Shown here piece by piece: positions 37,113-45,700 of a DNA stretch of 64,000 bases. The stretch covers positions 558,001 through 622,000 of the forward strand of contig NZ_CP053826.1 in NCBI RefSeq assembly GCF_013372125.1, written 5' to 3'. The translations under genes and the position numbers were made by a program. The DNA comes from Campylobacter curvus. GTDB lineage: Bacteria > Campylobacterota > Campylobacteria > Campylobacterales > Campylobacteraceae. The notes under the pieces were generated by a model. It was not told the origin of the DNA. It saw only the letters and a list, made by a program, of their open reading frames with translations, and did not search any database. Each line of letters begins with the position of its first letter. Positions within the stretch are counted from its first letter, which is position 1.

Positions 37113-37595
37113 ATGGGTAGACATGCTCTTTTGGCCGTCGTTATCCTTTTGCTTGTAACTCTTGGAGCGGTAGGGATTTTTTTGTTTAGATATGCAAATT
37201 TAAATTCCGACCCGGCTTCTAGAGTCGTTTTTAAAAACGAACAAAATTTTACCGATAATAAAAAAGAAAAAAGTAGCTGGATGAGCGAGCTGGCTGCTGT
37301 CGGCAAGAAAGACTACGTCTTGCCGGTAAATGAAATTTTTATCGAGTATAATCAGCCTAAAATCGAAAAACCAAAGATCACCGCCTATGAGCTCTTGATA
37401 GACAAAAACGATATTTATTCGATGTTTTGTCTCATGCAGACGCTAAAAAGCACCGATGTCGATTTTACGGTCGTAAAAGACGGCACAAAGAGCCAAATTT
37501 TCCTAAATACGGAGGACTCGAAACTGCTTCAAAATATAATATTGCAGCTTCGAGTTTATGATATTCACTCAAGTGTAAGAGAGGTAAAACTATGA
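37113..37595 (+). CDS. Membrane-anchored periplasmic protein, unknown
   Basis: 160 residues: a single N-terminal helix (LLAVVILLLVTLGAVGIFLF, about 6-25) anchors a mostly polar domain predicted to be periplasmic. The C-terminal half (AYELLIDKNDIYSMFCLMQTLKSTDVDFTVVKDGTKSQIFLNTEDSKLLQNIILQLRVYDIHSSVREVKL) alternates strands and helices, somewhat like a SPOR or small ferredoxin-like domain, but I do not recognise it. It lies between rpsA and serA and overlaps serA by four bases. I recall an unnamed periplasmic protein in the same slot in C. jejuni. Confidence 0.8.
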   Translation: MGRHALLAVVILLLVTLGAVGIFLFRYANLNSDPASRVVFKNEQNFTDNKKEKSSWMSELAAVGKKDYVLPVNEIFIEYNQPKIEKPKITAYELLIDKNDIYSMFCLMQTLKSTDVDFTVVKDGTKSQIFLNTEDSKLLQNIILQLRVYDIHSSVREVKL

Positions 37596-39169
37596 AAACC
37601 ATCATCGTTTGCGATGCCATACACCCCGTTGGCTTCGAGCTACTTAAAAAAGAGGAAGATATTAAGATAATCGACGCCGTAAACGTTCCTAAAGATGAGC
37701 TTTTGAAAATCCTAGGCGAAGCCGATGTTGCTATAACCAGAAGCTCGACCGAGGTGAACGAAGCTTTTTTAAATGCCGGTAAAAAGCTAAAGGCTATCGT
37801 TAGAGCGGGAGTAGGCGTAGATAATGTCGATATAGACGGCTGTTCAAGACGCGGCATAATCGCTATGAACGTGCCTACGGCAAACACTATCGCTGCGGTT
37901 GAGCTTACGATGGCTCACATGCTGGCGGCTGCCAGATCGCTTGAATACGCACACAACGACCTGAAGCTGAACAGAATTTGGAAACGCGAAAAATGGTATG
38001 GGGTCGAGCTTTTTAACAAAACGCTAGGCATCATAGGCTTTGGAAACATCGGCTCTCGCGTCGCCGCACGCGCAAAGGCCTTTGGTATGAATATCGTTGC
38101 TTATGACCCATATATCGATCCCTCAAAGGTCATCGATATGGGCGGCACTTACACTAAAAATTTCGACGATATCTTAAAATGCGATTTTATCACTATTCAT
38201 ACGCCAAAGACTAAAGAGACGACAAATATGATAGGGCGCGACGAGATAGCCAAGATGAAAGACGGTGTGAGGTTGATAAACTGCGCTCGCGGCGGCCTTT
38301 ATAACGAAGAGGCTCTTGAAGAGGCGCTAAAAAGCGGCAAAGTGGCTTTTGCCGGTATCGACGTTTTTACAAAAGAGCCTGCGACCAGTCACCCGCTACT
38401 TGAGCTTGATAATGTGAGTGTTACGCCGCATCTTGGAGCAAATACACTGGAGTCTCAGCGCAATATCGCGGTCGAAGCGGTCGAGCAAGCCATCAGCGCA
38501 GCGCGAGCCATCAGCTATCCAAACGCTCTAAATTTACCGATAAAAACGGAAGACCTACCGCCTTTTATCGAGCCTTATGTAGATCTAGTAAGCAAGATGG
38601 CCTTTTTGGGTGCGCAGATAAACAAAAAGGAGATCAAGGCCATTCGTATCGAGGCTGAGGGACAAATAGGCGAATTTGCAAATTCCATGCTCACTTTCGC
38701 ACTCGTTGGAGTGCTCAAAGAGAGCCTTGGTGACGCGATAAACTATGTAAATGCTAAATTTATATGCGATGAAAAAGGCATAGCAAACGAAGCTATCATC
38801 GTTCCTCAAAGCGGATATAACAACAAAATTTCAGTCAAAATAACGACCGAAAGTGACGTGACGACGATAAGCGGCACGGTCTTTGGAGAGACCGAGCAAC
38901 GAATAGTCGGTATAAACGGCTTTAAAACAGACTTCAAGCCAAAAGGAAAGATGATAATCTTTAAAAACCACGACGTGCCGGGTGTCATCGCGCAGATCAG
39001 TAAAATTTTGGCGGACGAGAAGATAAATATCGCAGATTTCCGCCTTGGCAGAGGCGATAATGGTATGGCGCTTGCTGTCATCTTGGTCGATGAAAACATC
39101 AGCAAAGAGACGCTTGCGAAACTAAATGCGCTTGATACGTGCGTTTGGGCGCAATACGCAGTTATTTAA
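37592..39169 (+). CDS. serA: D-3-phosphoglycerate dehydrogenase
   Basis: First step of serine synthesis: NAD-dependent oxidation of 3-phosphoglycerate. 525 residues, the long type: substrate domain, Rossmann domain with GxGxxG (GIIGFGNIGSRVAARAKAFG near 150), catalytic Arg/Glu/His (INCARGG, and PHLGANT near 280), an intervening allosteric domain (about 320-450) and a C-terminal ACT domain (FKNHDVPGVIAQISKILADEKINIADFRLGR), which mediates serine feedback in homologues. ATGA overlap with the gene before. Confidence 0.96.
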   Translation: MKTIIVCDAIHPVGFELLKKEEDIKIIDAVNVPKDELLKILGEADVAITRSSTEVNEAFLNAGKKLKAIVRAGVGVDNVDIDGCSRRGIIAMNVPTANTIAAVELTMAHMLAAARSLEYAHNDLKLNRIWKREKWYGVELFNKTLGIIGFGNIGSRVAARAKAFGMNIVAYDPYIDPSKVIDMGGTYTKNFDDILKCDFITIHTPKTKETTNMIGRDEIAKMKDGVRLINCARGGLYNEEALEEALKSGKVAFAGIDVFTKEPATSHPLLELDNVSVTPHLGANTLESQRNIAVEAVEQAISAARAISYPNALNLPIKTEDLPPFIEPYVDLVSKMAFLGAQINKKEIKAIRIEAEGQIGEFANSMLTFALVGVLKESLGDAINYVNAKFICDEKGIANEAIIVPQSGYNNKISVKITTESDVTTISGTVFGETEQRIVGINGFKTDFKPKGKMIIFKNHDVPGVIAQISKILADEKINIADFRLGRGDNGMALAVILVDENISKETLAKLNALDTCVWAQYAVI

Positions 39170-39194
39170 AATTTAAATTTCGAAAGGAAAAACA

Positions 39195-39758
39195 ATGGCT
39201 TATTCAATGGGCGATTTAAAAAAGGGCTTAAAGATAGAGATAGAGGGCGTTCCGTATAAGATCGTCGAATATCAGCACGTAAAACCGGGCAAGGGCGCGG
39301 CTTTCGTGCGTGCGAAGATCAAATCTTTCGTAGACGGCAAGGTGCTTGAAAAGACCTTCCACGCCGGCGACAAATGCGAGCAGCCGCATCTTGAAGAAAA
39401 AGAAATGCAGTATCTTTACGACGACGGCGAATTTTGCCAGTTCATGGATACGACTACTTACGAGCAAGTGGCGATCAGCGATGAGGACGTGGGTGATGTG
39501 AAAAAATGGATGATTGATGGCATGATGGTCGAGATTTTATTTCACAATGGTAAGGCGATCGGTGTTGAGGTGCCGCAGGTCGTGGAGCTAAAGATCGTCG
39601 AGACTCCGCCAAATTTCAAGGGCGATACGCAAGGCGGTAAAAAGCCTGCCACGCTTGAAAGCGGTGCGGTCGTGCAGATACCGTTTCACGTGCTAGAAGG
39701 CGAGGTCATCCGCGTAGATACCGTCCGTGGCGAATACATTGAGCGCGCGAACAAATAA
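39195..39758 (+). CDS. efp: Translation elongation factor P
   Basis: Relieves ribosome stalling at polyproline. 187 residues, three OB-like domains; tip lysine in [14 protein letters not shown] (near Lys34) is the residue modified by EpmA/other enzymes in some bacteria. C-terminal signature [14 protein letters not shown]-type ending ([17 protein letters not shown]) is complete. AAAGGA precedes the ATG. No modification enzyme gene is adjacent. Confidence 0.97.
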   Translation: MAYSMGDLKKGLKIEIEGVPYKIVEYQHVKPGKGAAFVRAKIKSFVDGKVLEKTFHAGDKCEQPHLEEKEMQYLYDDGEFCQFMDTTTYEQVAISDEDVGDVKKWMIDGMMVEILFHNGKAIGVEVPQVVELKIVETPPNFKGDTQGGKKPATLESGAVVQIPFHVLEGEVIRVDTVRGEYIERANK

Positions 39759-39791
39759 GCGATTTGGCGGTCGTCGGATCGCCAAGCTTTA

Positions 39792-40421
39792 ATGAAAGAA
39801 ATTTTTGAAACTCTCATAAAGCAGACCGCTAAACCCCTGCTTAAAGAAAATGGCTTTACTAAAAAAGGTCTTAACTTTTTCAAAAAGCAAAACGAACTCA
39901 TCTTCACCATAAATTTTCAAAAAAGTAGCACAAATTCGCCTTTTGAGACTAAATTTTACATCAACTGCGGAGTTTATGCGTCGATTTTTGACACCACGCT
40001 TGGTAAAAATGCGCGTCTTTACCCCAAAGAGTATGAGTGTCATTTTAGAGAGAGGATCTCGGCTATCCTCAAAGAAAAAGATGGATACTTTATCGATCAA
40101 AATACCGACGTAAGCGAGCTTGGCAAAAAGCTGACGCAGGATCTGAATTTAGCGATCAAATTCTTTGACGAGATAAAAAACGCCGATGATCTTGTGAAAA
40201 TTTTATTAGCTAAGGGTGGGCTAAATTTGATAGATACGATTTTTGAATACCTTTTAGCAACCAAAAATGAGAAAAATTTCATAGAACAAAGCTGGAAGCT
40301 TCATGCAAAATACGGAAATGAAGCAAGATGGCAAATTTTTGAAAATAAGATAAATAAAATGCTCGAAAAATATGGGCTAGAAAAGGTAAATTTTAATGAA
40401 ATGGTAAAAAGGTCGGACTAG
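39792..40421 (+). CDS. DUF4304-type protein, unknown function
   Basis: 209 residues, soluble. The N-terminal half fits the DUF4304 pattern: FETLIKQTAKPLLKENGFTKKGLNFFKK, then ELIFTINFQKSSTNSPFETKFYINCGVYAS and a CHFRERIS segment. The second half is a long helical region rich in Lys/Glu. No enzyme motif is visible. The domain is found scattered in bacteria, sometimes near toxin-immunity loci, but nothing here supports that. Its TAG stop lies inside the loop of the bidirectional terminator shared with the convergent selenoprotein gene. Confidence 0.75.
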   Translation: MKEIFETLIKQTAKPLLKENGFTKKGLNFFKKQNELIFTINFQKSSTNSPFETKFYINCGVYASIFDTTLGKNARLYPKEYECHFRERISAILKEKDGYFIDQNTDVSELGKKLTQDLNLAIKFFDEIKNADDLVKILLAKGGLNLIDTIFEYLLATKNEKNFIEQSWKLHAKYGNEARWQIFENKINKMLEKYGLEKVNFNEMVKRSD

Positions 40422-40429
40422 CCGACCTT
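40409..40429. terminator. Bidirectional terminator
   Basis: AAGGTCGG (40409-40416), loop ACTAG, CCGACCTT (40422-40429): 8-bp GC-rich stem preceded by A5 on the plus strand. It separates the convergent DUF4304 and SelW-like genes. Confidence 0.75.
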
Positions 40430-40433
40430 GAAA

Positions 40434-40691
40434 TCAAGCTGTCTTGCGCCCTAGATGCTTATTGATAAGCCTTGTGATCTCTTCGCCGTGAGGAAATCTC
40501 GCCTCATCGTTACCGATTCGATCTTTTTTTGAAAATATCACGTCGCCATCAACTTCGACGATAAAATTTCCACCGTCTCCAATGACTAAATCAACTCTTG
40601 CATCGCCGAAATTCTTTTTTATCTCATCTTCTACACGAGAAGCTACCGGACGATAGTTTCAAGAGTTGCAGTAAATGATTTTTACGTGCAT
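40434..40691 (-). CDS. SelW/SelT-like (Rdx) selenoprotein with in-frame UGA
   Basis: Reading from ATG 40691 (AAAGGAAAG ribosome site) gives MHVKIIYCNS, then TGA (40661-40659), then NYRPVASRVEDEIKKNFGDA and onward without stop to TGA at 40434, 85 residues counting the UGA codon. The Cys8-x-x-Sec11 arrangement after a first beta strand is exactly the redox motif of Rdx/SelW thioredoxin-like proteins. The rest has the family pattern, including VIGDGGNFIVEVDGDVIFSKK and a final helix with FPHGEEITRLINKHLG. A small hairpin starts at the UGA, as bacterial SECIS elements do. The family is thought to act in redox reactions of unknown target. A plain gene caller would split or miss it. The alternative, a dead gene with a nonsense mutation, is less likely because the stop falls precisely at the Sec/Cys position. 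Confidence 0.88.
40639..40661 (-). promoter_or_regulatory. Candidate bacterial SECIS hairpin
   Basis: From the UGA on the minus strand: GAA (within and after UGA), one A/C mismatch, CTATC (40656-40652), loop GTCC (40651-40648), GGTAG (40647-40643), and TTC closing with GAA. That is a 3+5 bp stem with a tetraloop containing GU, comparable to the SelB-binding GU loop of known bacterial SECIS. The loop lies close to the UGA, so details need checking by folding. Confidence 0.6.
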
Positions 40692-40750
40692 CGCTCTTTC
40701 CTTTCTTTTGAGATAGGCCTTGATATTAGCATAAATTTATTAACGAGCAG

Positions 40751-40756
40751 TATAAT
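40751..40756 (+). promoter_or_regulatory. Possible -10 box for the DJ-1 gene
   Basis: TATAAT sits 24 bp upstream of ATG 40780 with AAGGAG between. No -35 at standard spacing. Confidence 0.45.
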
Positions 40757-40779
40757 TAGAAAAATTTAAGGAGTGAAAA

Positions 40780-41337
40780 ATGAAAAGAGTTGCGGTGATT
40801 TTTGCTAACGGTTTTGAGGAAATAGAGGCTTTGAGCGTTGTGGATATTTTAAGGAGAGCCGACATAGACGCTTTGTGTGTAGGGCTTGATAGGGCTTTGG
40901 TGGTCGGATCTCACGGCGTTAGCGTGAAAGTCGATCTGCTACTTAGCGAGCTAAGAGAGATAGAGCTCGATGCTATCGTGCTTCCCGGAGGACTACCCGG
41001 TGCACAAAATTTAGCAGACAGCAAGGAGCTTGGTGAAATTCTAAGACGCTTTGATGATAACGGCAAGCTAATCTGCGCGATCTGTGCCGCACCGATGGCA
41101 TTGGCAAAAGCGGGTGTTTTAAAAGACGCTTTTACTTGTTATCCCGGCTTCGAGACAAACGTGAGAGCCGATAAAAATGGCTACATCAGTGATAAAAACG
41201 TGATCTGCGATCATAACATAATGACATCTAGAGGACCTGCAACTGCTATGGAATTTGCCCTTGAGATCGTCAAAGAGCTAAACGGCACAAGCTCGTATGA
41301 GAGCGTTAGAGACGGATTGCTTTATCATAGTTTATAA
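40780..41337 (+). CDS. DJ-1/PfpI family protein
   Basis: 185 residues, class I glutamine amidotransferase-like fold of the DJ-1/YajL/ThiJ subgroup. The nucleophile elbow is AICAAPMALAKAGVL with Cys near 107, the partner Glu lies in NGFEEIEALSVVDILRRA (Glu15-type of DJ-1), and LPGGLPGAQNLA supplies the glycine-rich oxyanion region. Members act as redox-sensing chaperones or glyoxalase/deglycase-like enzymes; the actual activity is debated. Divergent from the selenoprotein gene, 88 bp apart; a shared redox role is possible but only inferred. Confidence 0.92.
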   Translation: MKRVAVIFANGFEEIEALSVVDILRRADIDALCVGLDRALVVGSHGVSVKVDLLLSELREIELDAIVLPGGLPGAQNLADSKELGEILRRFDDNGKLICAICAAPMALAKAGVLKDAFTCYPGFETNVRADKNGYISDKNVICDHNIMTSRGPATAMEFALEIVKELNGTSSYESVRDGLLYHSL

Positions 41338-41523
41338 AAAATATGTAATTACACATTTTAAAATTTTGATTTAAAAAAGGGCTTTGAATTTAGTTTTTAA
41401 ACTGGAGTGCGACTTCGATTTTTACGGTGATATATAACTTTTAAGGTTTATTTTTTAAAAATTTTATCGTAAAAATAAAATTTCATAGCTTTTTTGCTCA
41501 AAATTTAGGTATCATTTCAATAA

Positions 41524-41547
41524 CCGAATAATTCGGAAATTTTTTTA
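41524..41547 (+). promoter_or_regulatory. Small hairpin plus T-run in the RRM gene leader
   Basis: CCGAAT-A-ATTCGG (41524-41536) is followed by AAATTTTTTT, a terminator-like arrangement, only 25 bp before the GTG start. The usable stem is just 4-5 bp, so it may be an attenuator, a cold-sensitive structure or chance. Confidence 0.3.
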
Positions 41548-41560
41548 AGGGAATGTTCCT

Positions 41561-41806
41561 GTGAATATTTATGTAGGAAATTTGTCATATCGTATGACAG
41601 AGGCAGAGTTGAAGGAAGCTTTTGCGCAGTTTGGCGAGGTAAAGCGTGCAAAAATCGTTAAAGATCGCGATACAAATCGCTCAAAAGGTTTTGGATTTGT
41701 TGAAATGGACGACGCGAACGAGGGTCAAAGAGCTATCGACGCGCTTAATGATAAGGAACTGGGCGGACGCACTCTAAGAGTAAATGAAGCTCGCCCGAAA
41801 GAGTAA
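41561..41806 (+). CDS. RNA recognition motif (RRM) protein
   Basis: 81-residue single RRM with both ribonucleoprotein motifs: RNP2 IYVGNL at residues 3-8 and RNP1 KGFGFVEM near 42-49. Starts at GTG after AAGGGA. Similar short RRM proteins occur in cyanobacteria and epsilonproteobacteria, often cold-induced, and bind single-stranded RNA; no target is known here. The last 23 bp overlap the gluQ start. Confidence 0.93.
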   Translation: MNIYVGNLSYRMTEAELKEAFAQFGEVKRAKIVKDRDTNRSKGFGFVEMDDANEGQRAIDALNDKELGGRTLRVNEARPKE

Positions 41807-42674
41807 AATCACCCTGCCGTCAAGCTTTGGCGGCATCATCTCACGTATAGCCCCCACACCAAGCGGCTACCTTCATCTTGGCAATGTTTACAACTTCTTG
41901 CTGACCTATCTCTTTACTCGTGCAAAGGGTGGCTTTTTAAATTTACGCATCGATGACTACGATATTGGCAGATATAGGCGCGAATTCGTGCAAAATATCT
42001 TTGACGTGCTCGAATTTTTACAGCTTGATTATGACGGCGGAGCTAGGAATTTAGCTCAGTTTGAAGCCAAATTCAGCTTTAAATTCAGACTGAACGAATA
42101 TAAAAAAGCGCTTGACGGCTTAAAGGGTGAAATTTACGCTTGTGAGTGCTCAAAGCATACGCCAAATGCCTATAAAAACGGCATTTATCAAGGTCTTTGC
42201 AGGTATAAAAATTTAAAATTCACAAAAGGGCTCACTTCGCTTAAAATTTTAGTCGATAGCAGCGACGAGCTTGGCCGTGAGGTCGGTGAAAATTTAGGCG
42301 ATTTCATGCTTTATAAAAAGGATGACACTCCCGCTTACAACCTAGCTAGCGTCGTGGACGACGAGCTTCTTGGTGTAAATTTCGTAGTTAGAGGAGAGGA
42401 TCTACTGGGCTGCACGCAGGCTCAAATTTATCTATCAAGGCGCTTAGGTTATAAATTTCAAAATGCAAATTTTATCCACCACGCCCTTTTCATGGACGGG
42501 GACAAAAAGCTATCCAAATCATCGAATGCTCCTGCGATCGACTTTAAAAACGGGGCGAAATTTTACTACAAGATAGTAGCCGATCGGCTCGCACTAAACC
42601 CGCTTTGTTGCGACAAACTATCAAATTTAGCCTACGAATTTAAAATTTCTCAAAGCAAAATACAAGCCCTCTAA
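41784..42674 (+). CDS. gluQ: Glutamyl-Q tRNA(Asp) synthetase-like protein
   Basis: 296 residues: the catalytic half of a glutamyl-tRNA synthetase without an anticodon-binding domain. The class I HIGH-type motif is PTPSGYLHLGN (near 28-38) and the KMSKS-type motif is DKKLSKSS (near 256). Between them lies a zinc motif C-x-C...Y-x3-C (YACECSKHTPN, later YQGLCRYK), diagnostic of GluQ-RS. GluQ-RS glutamylates the queuosine base of tRNA-Asp. ATG 41784 overlaps the RRM gene; no later start with a better ribosome site was seen. Confidence 0.85.
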   Translation: MKLARKSKITLPSSFGGIISRIAPTPSGYLHLGNVYNFLLTYLFTRAKGGFLNLRIDDYDIGRYRREFVQNIFDVLEFLQLDYDGGARNLAQFEAKFSFKFRLNEYKKALDGLKGEIYACECSKHTPNAYKNGIYQGLCRYKNLKFTKGLTSLKILVDSSDELGREVGENLGDFMLYKKDDTPAYNLASVVDDELLGVNFVVRGEDLLGCTQAQIYLSRRLGYKFQNANFIHHALFMDGDKKLSKSSNAPAIDFKNGAKFYYKIVADRLALNPLCCDKLSNLAYEFKISQSKIQAL

Positions 42675-42717
42675 AAGTTAAATTTCGCTACCATTTGGCT
42701 ATTAAAAAGGAAGCAAA

Positions 42718-45700
42718 ATGAGCGATTTCACACATCTTCATCTACACACCGAGTATTCACTGCTTGACGGGGCGAATAAGATAAAAGAGCTGGCTCACGT
42801 CCTGCATGAGCGCGGTGACACGAGCGCAGCCATAACCGATCACGGCAATATGTTCGGGGCGATAGATTTTTACAAAACGATGAAAAAAGAGGGCATAAAG
42901 CCGCTTATTGGCATCGAGGCTTATATCCACAACGCCGATGATCTGGGCGATAAGAGCAGCAAACAGCGCTTCCACTTGATCTTGATCGCTAAAAACGAGA
43001 CCGGCTATAAAAATCTGATGTATCTTAGCTCGATGAGCTACATCGAGGGCTTTTACTACTATCCTAGGATCAATAAAAAAATTTTAAAAGAGCACAGCGA
43101 GGGCATCATTTGCTCGTCAGCCTGCCTTCAAGGCGAGGTGAGCTGGCATCTAAATTTAAGCGAGCGAAACCTGAAATACGGCGCCAAAGGCTACGAAAAG
43201 GCAAAAGAGGTCGCGCTGGAATACAAAGAAATTTTCGGCGATGATTTTTACCTTGAGATCATGCGCCACGGCATCGGCGATCAGCGCAGGATAGATGACG
43301 ATATCCTAAGGATCGCAAAGGAAACTGGCATAAAGGTCATCGCCACGAACGATACGCACTACACCTTCAAAGAGCGTGCCGACGCACACGAGGTGTTTAT
43401 GTGTATCGCTATGAACAAACTACTTGACGATCCAAACCGCCTGCGCCACAGCGTGCATGAGTTTTTCGTAAAGAGCGAAGACGAGATGAAGCGCCTGTTT
43501 TTAGACATCCCGGAAGTCATCGAAAATACAAAAGAGATCGTGCAAAAGTGCAACCTCGAGATAAAGCTGGGTAACCCTACGCCTCCAAATTTTAAATTTA
43601 CTCTTGAATGTGCGGCCGAGCGCGGGCTAAATTTACCGGAGCCCAAAAACAGATATAGCTTTAAAAACGATGCCGTATTTTTCGAGTATGAGTGCAAAAA
43701 AGGGCTTGAAGAGAGGCTGAAATTCGTCCCTGAAAATTTACACGAGGAGTATAAAAAGCGCCTCGAGCGAGAGATCGAGATCATAAATAAGATGAATTTC
43801 CCGGGCTATATGATGATAGTTTGGGATTTTATAAACGAGGCCAAGAGCCGCGGCGTACCGGTAGGCCCCGGACGAGGATCCGCCGCTGGCAGCTTGGTCG
43901 CTTATTCGCTAAAGATCACCGACCTTGATCCTATACCATACAACCTGCTTTTTGAGAGGTTCTTAAACCCTGAGCGCGTGAGCATGCCTGATATCGACGT
44001 GGACTTTTGCCAAAGCAGACGCGGCGAGATCATCGACTACGTCACGCAAAAATACGGCAAGTATAACGTCGCGGGCGTCATCACCTTTGGTAAACTGCTT
44101 GCAAAGGGCGTCATACGCGATGTCGCACGTGTTTGCGACATGCCATACGCCGAGGCTGACGCGATGGCAAAGCTCATACCTGACGAGCTTGGCATCACGC
44201 TAAAAGATGCATTTGAAAAAGAGCCAAAGATCAAAGAGCTGATCGACAAAAATCCAAAGGCGGCTAAAATTTGGAAATTTGCGCTCGATCTTGAGGGCCT
44301 AAACCGAAATGCCGGCCAGCACGCAGCGGGCGTAGTCATCTCAAACGAAGAGCTATGGAACAAAACGCCGCTCTTTCGCCAGCCAAACAGCCCCGAGGAT
44401 CGCTACGTGACGCAGTATAGCCTCAAATACCTCGAGGATGTCGACCTGATAAAATTCGACTTTCTCGGGCTAAAGACGCTTACGGTGATCGACAACGCCA
44501 TAAAGCTGGTCAAACGCCGCACCGGTAAGGACGTCATTTGGGAGCAGATAGATAAAAACGACAAGCCTGTTTATGACATGATACAAAGCGGCCAGGCGAT
44601 CGGCATCTTCCAGATAGAGGGCGAGGGCATGAGAAAGCTAGGCACCAGCCTGCGTCCGGACTGCTTCGAGGATATCGTCGCGATGCTGGCGCTCTACCGC
44701 CCGGGACCGATGGAAAGCGGCATGCTGGATGACTTCGTCAAAAGAAAACACGGCGAAGCGGCGATCACATACGCGTTTAAGGAGCTTGAGCCGATCCTAG
44801 CGCCGACATACGGAGTCATCGTCTATCAAGAGCAAGTCATGCAGATAGTCCAAAAGATCGGCGGCTTTAGCCTAGGAGGCGCCGACCTCGTCCGCCGTGC
44901 GATGGGTAAAAAAGACCCAGAGCTACTTCGCCAGCAAAAAGAGCTCTTTGTCGAAGGCGCTAAAAAAGAGGGCTTTAACGTGCAAAAATCTGGCGATTTG
45001 TTTGATCTGATCTTGAAATTTGCGGGTTATGGCTTTAATAAATCACACTCCGCAGCCTACGCTTACGTGACCTTTCAAACGGCCTTTTTAAAGGCTTATT
45101 ACCCGGCTGAATTTATGGCTGCGCTACTAACCAGCGAGGAGAGCAACGTCGATAAGATCGTTCGCTACATCGATGAGAGCAAACGCCTAAAAATCGATGT
45201 CCTGGCACCGTCGATCAACAAGTCGATGAAGGAATTCAGCGTCGTGGACAACGGCGGACACGATGGTATCATCTTTGGCCTTGGCGCGATAAAGGGCGTG
45301 GGCGGTGCAGCTATCGAAAACATCATCTATGAGCGCGAAAACGGCGGGGAATTTAAAGATTTTAACGACCTGGTCTCAAGGATAGATGCATTCAAGGTCA
45401 ATAAAAAGGTCTTTGAAAGCCTCATAAAGGCGGGCTGCTTCGATGAATTCGGCCATACTCGCAAGATGCTTTTAGCAAACATAGAAAATATAATCGAAGC
45501 TTGCAAAAACGCCGCTCAGATACGCAAAAATGCGGCCCAGAGCCTATTTGGCGAGGACGAGAGCATGAACGACGTGAAGATAAATTTTGATCCTGTGGAC
45601 GGCGAATACGACATCAAGCAGATATTAAAATTCGAGCAAGAAAGCGTGGGTATCTACCTCTCGGGACATCCGCTTGATGACTACCGCGAGAAGATAAGCC

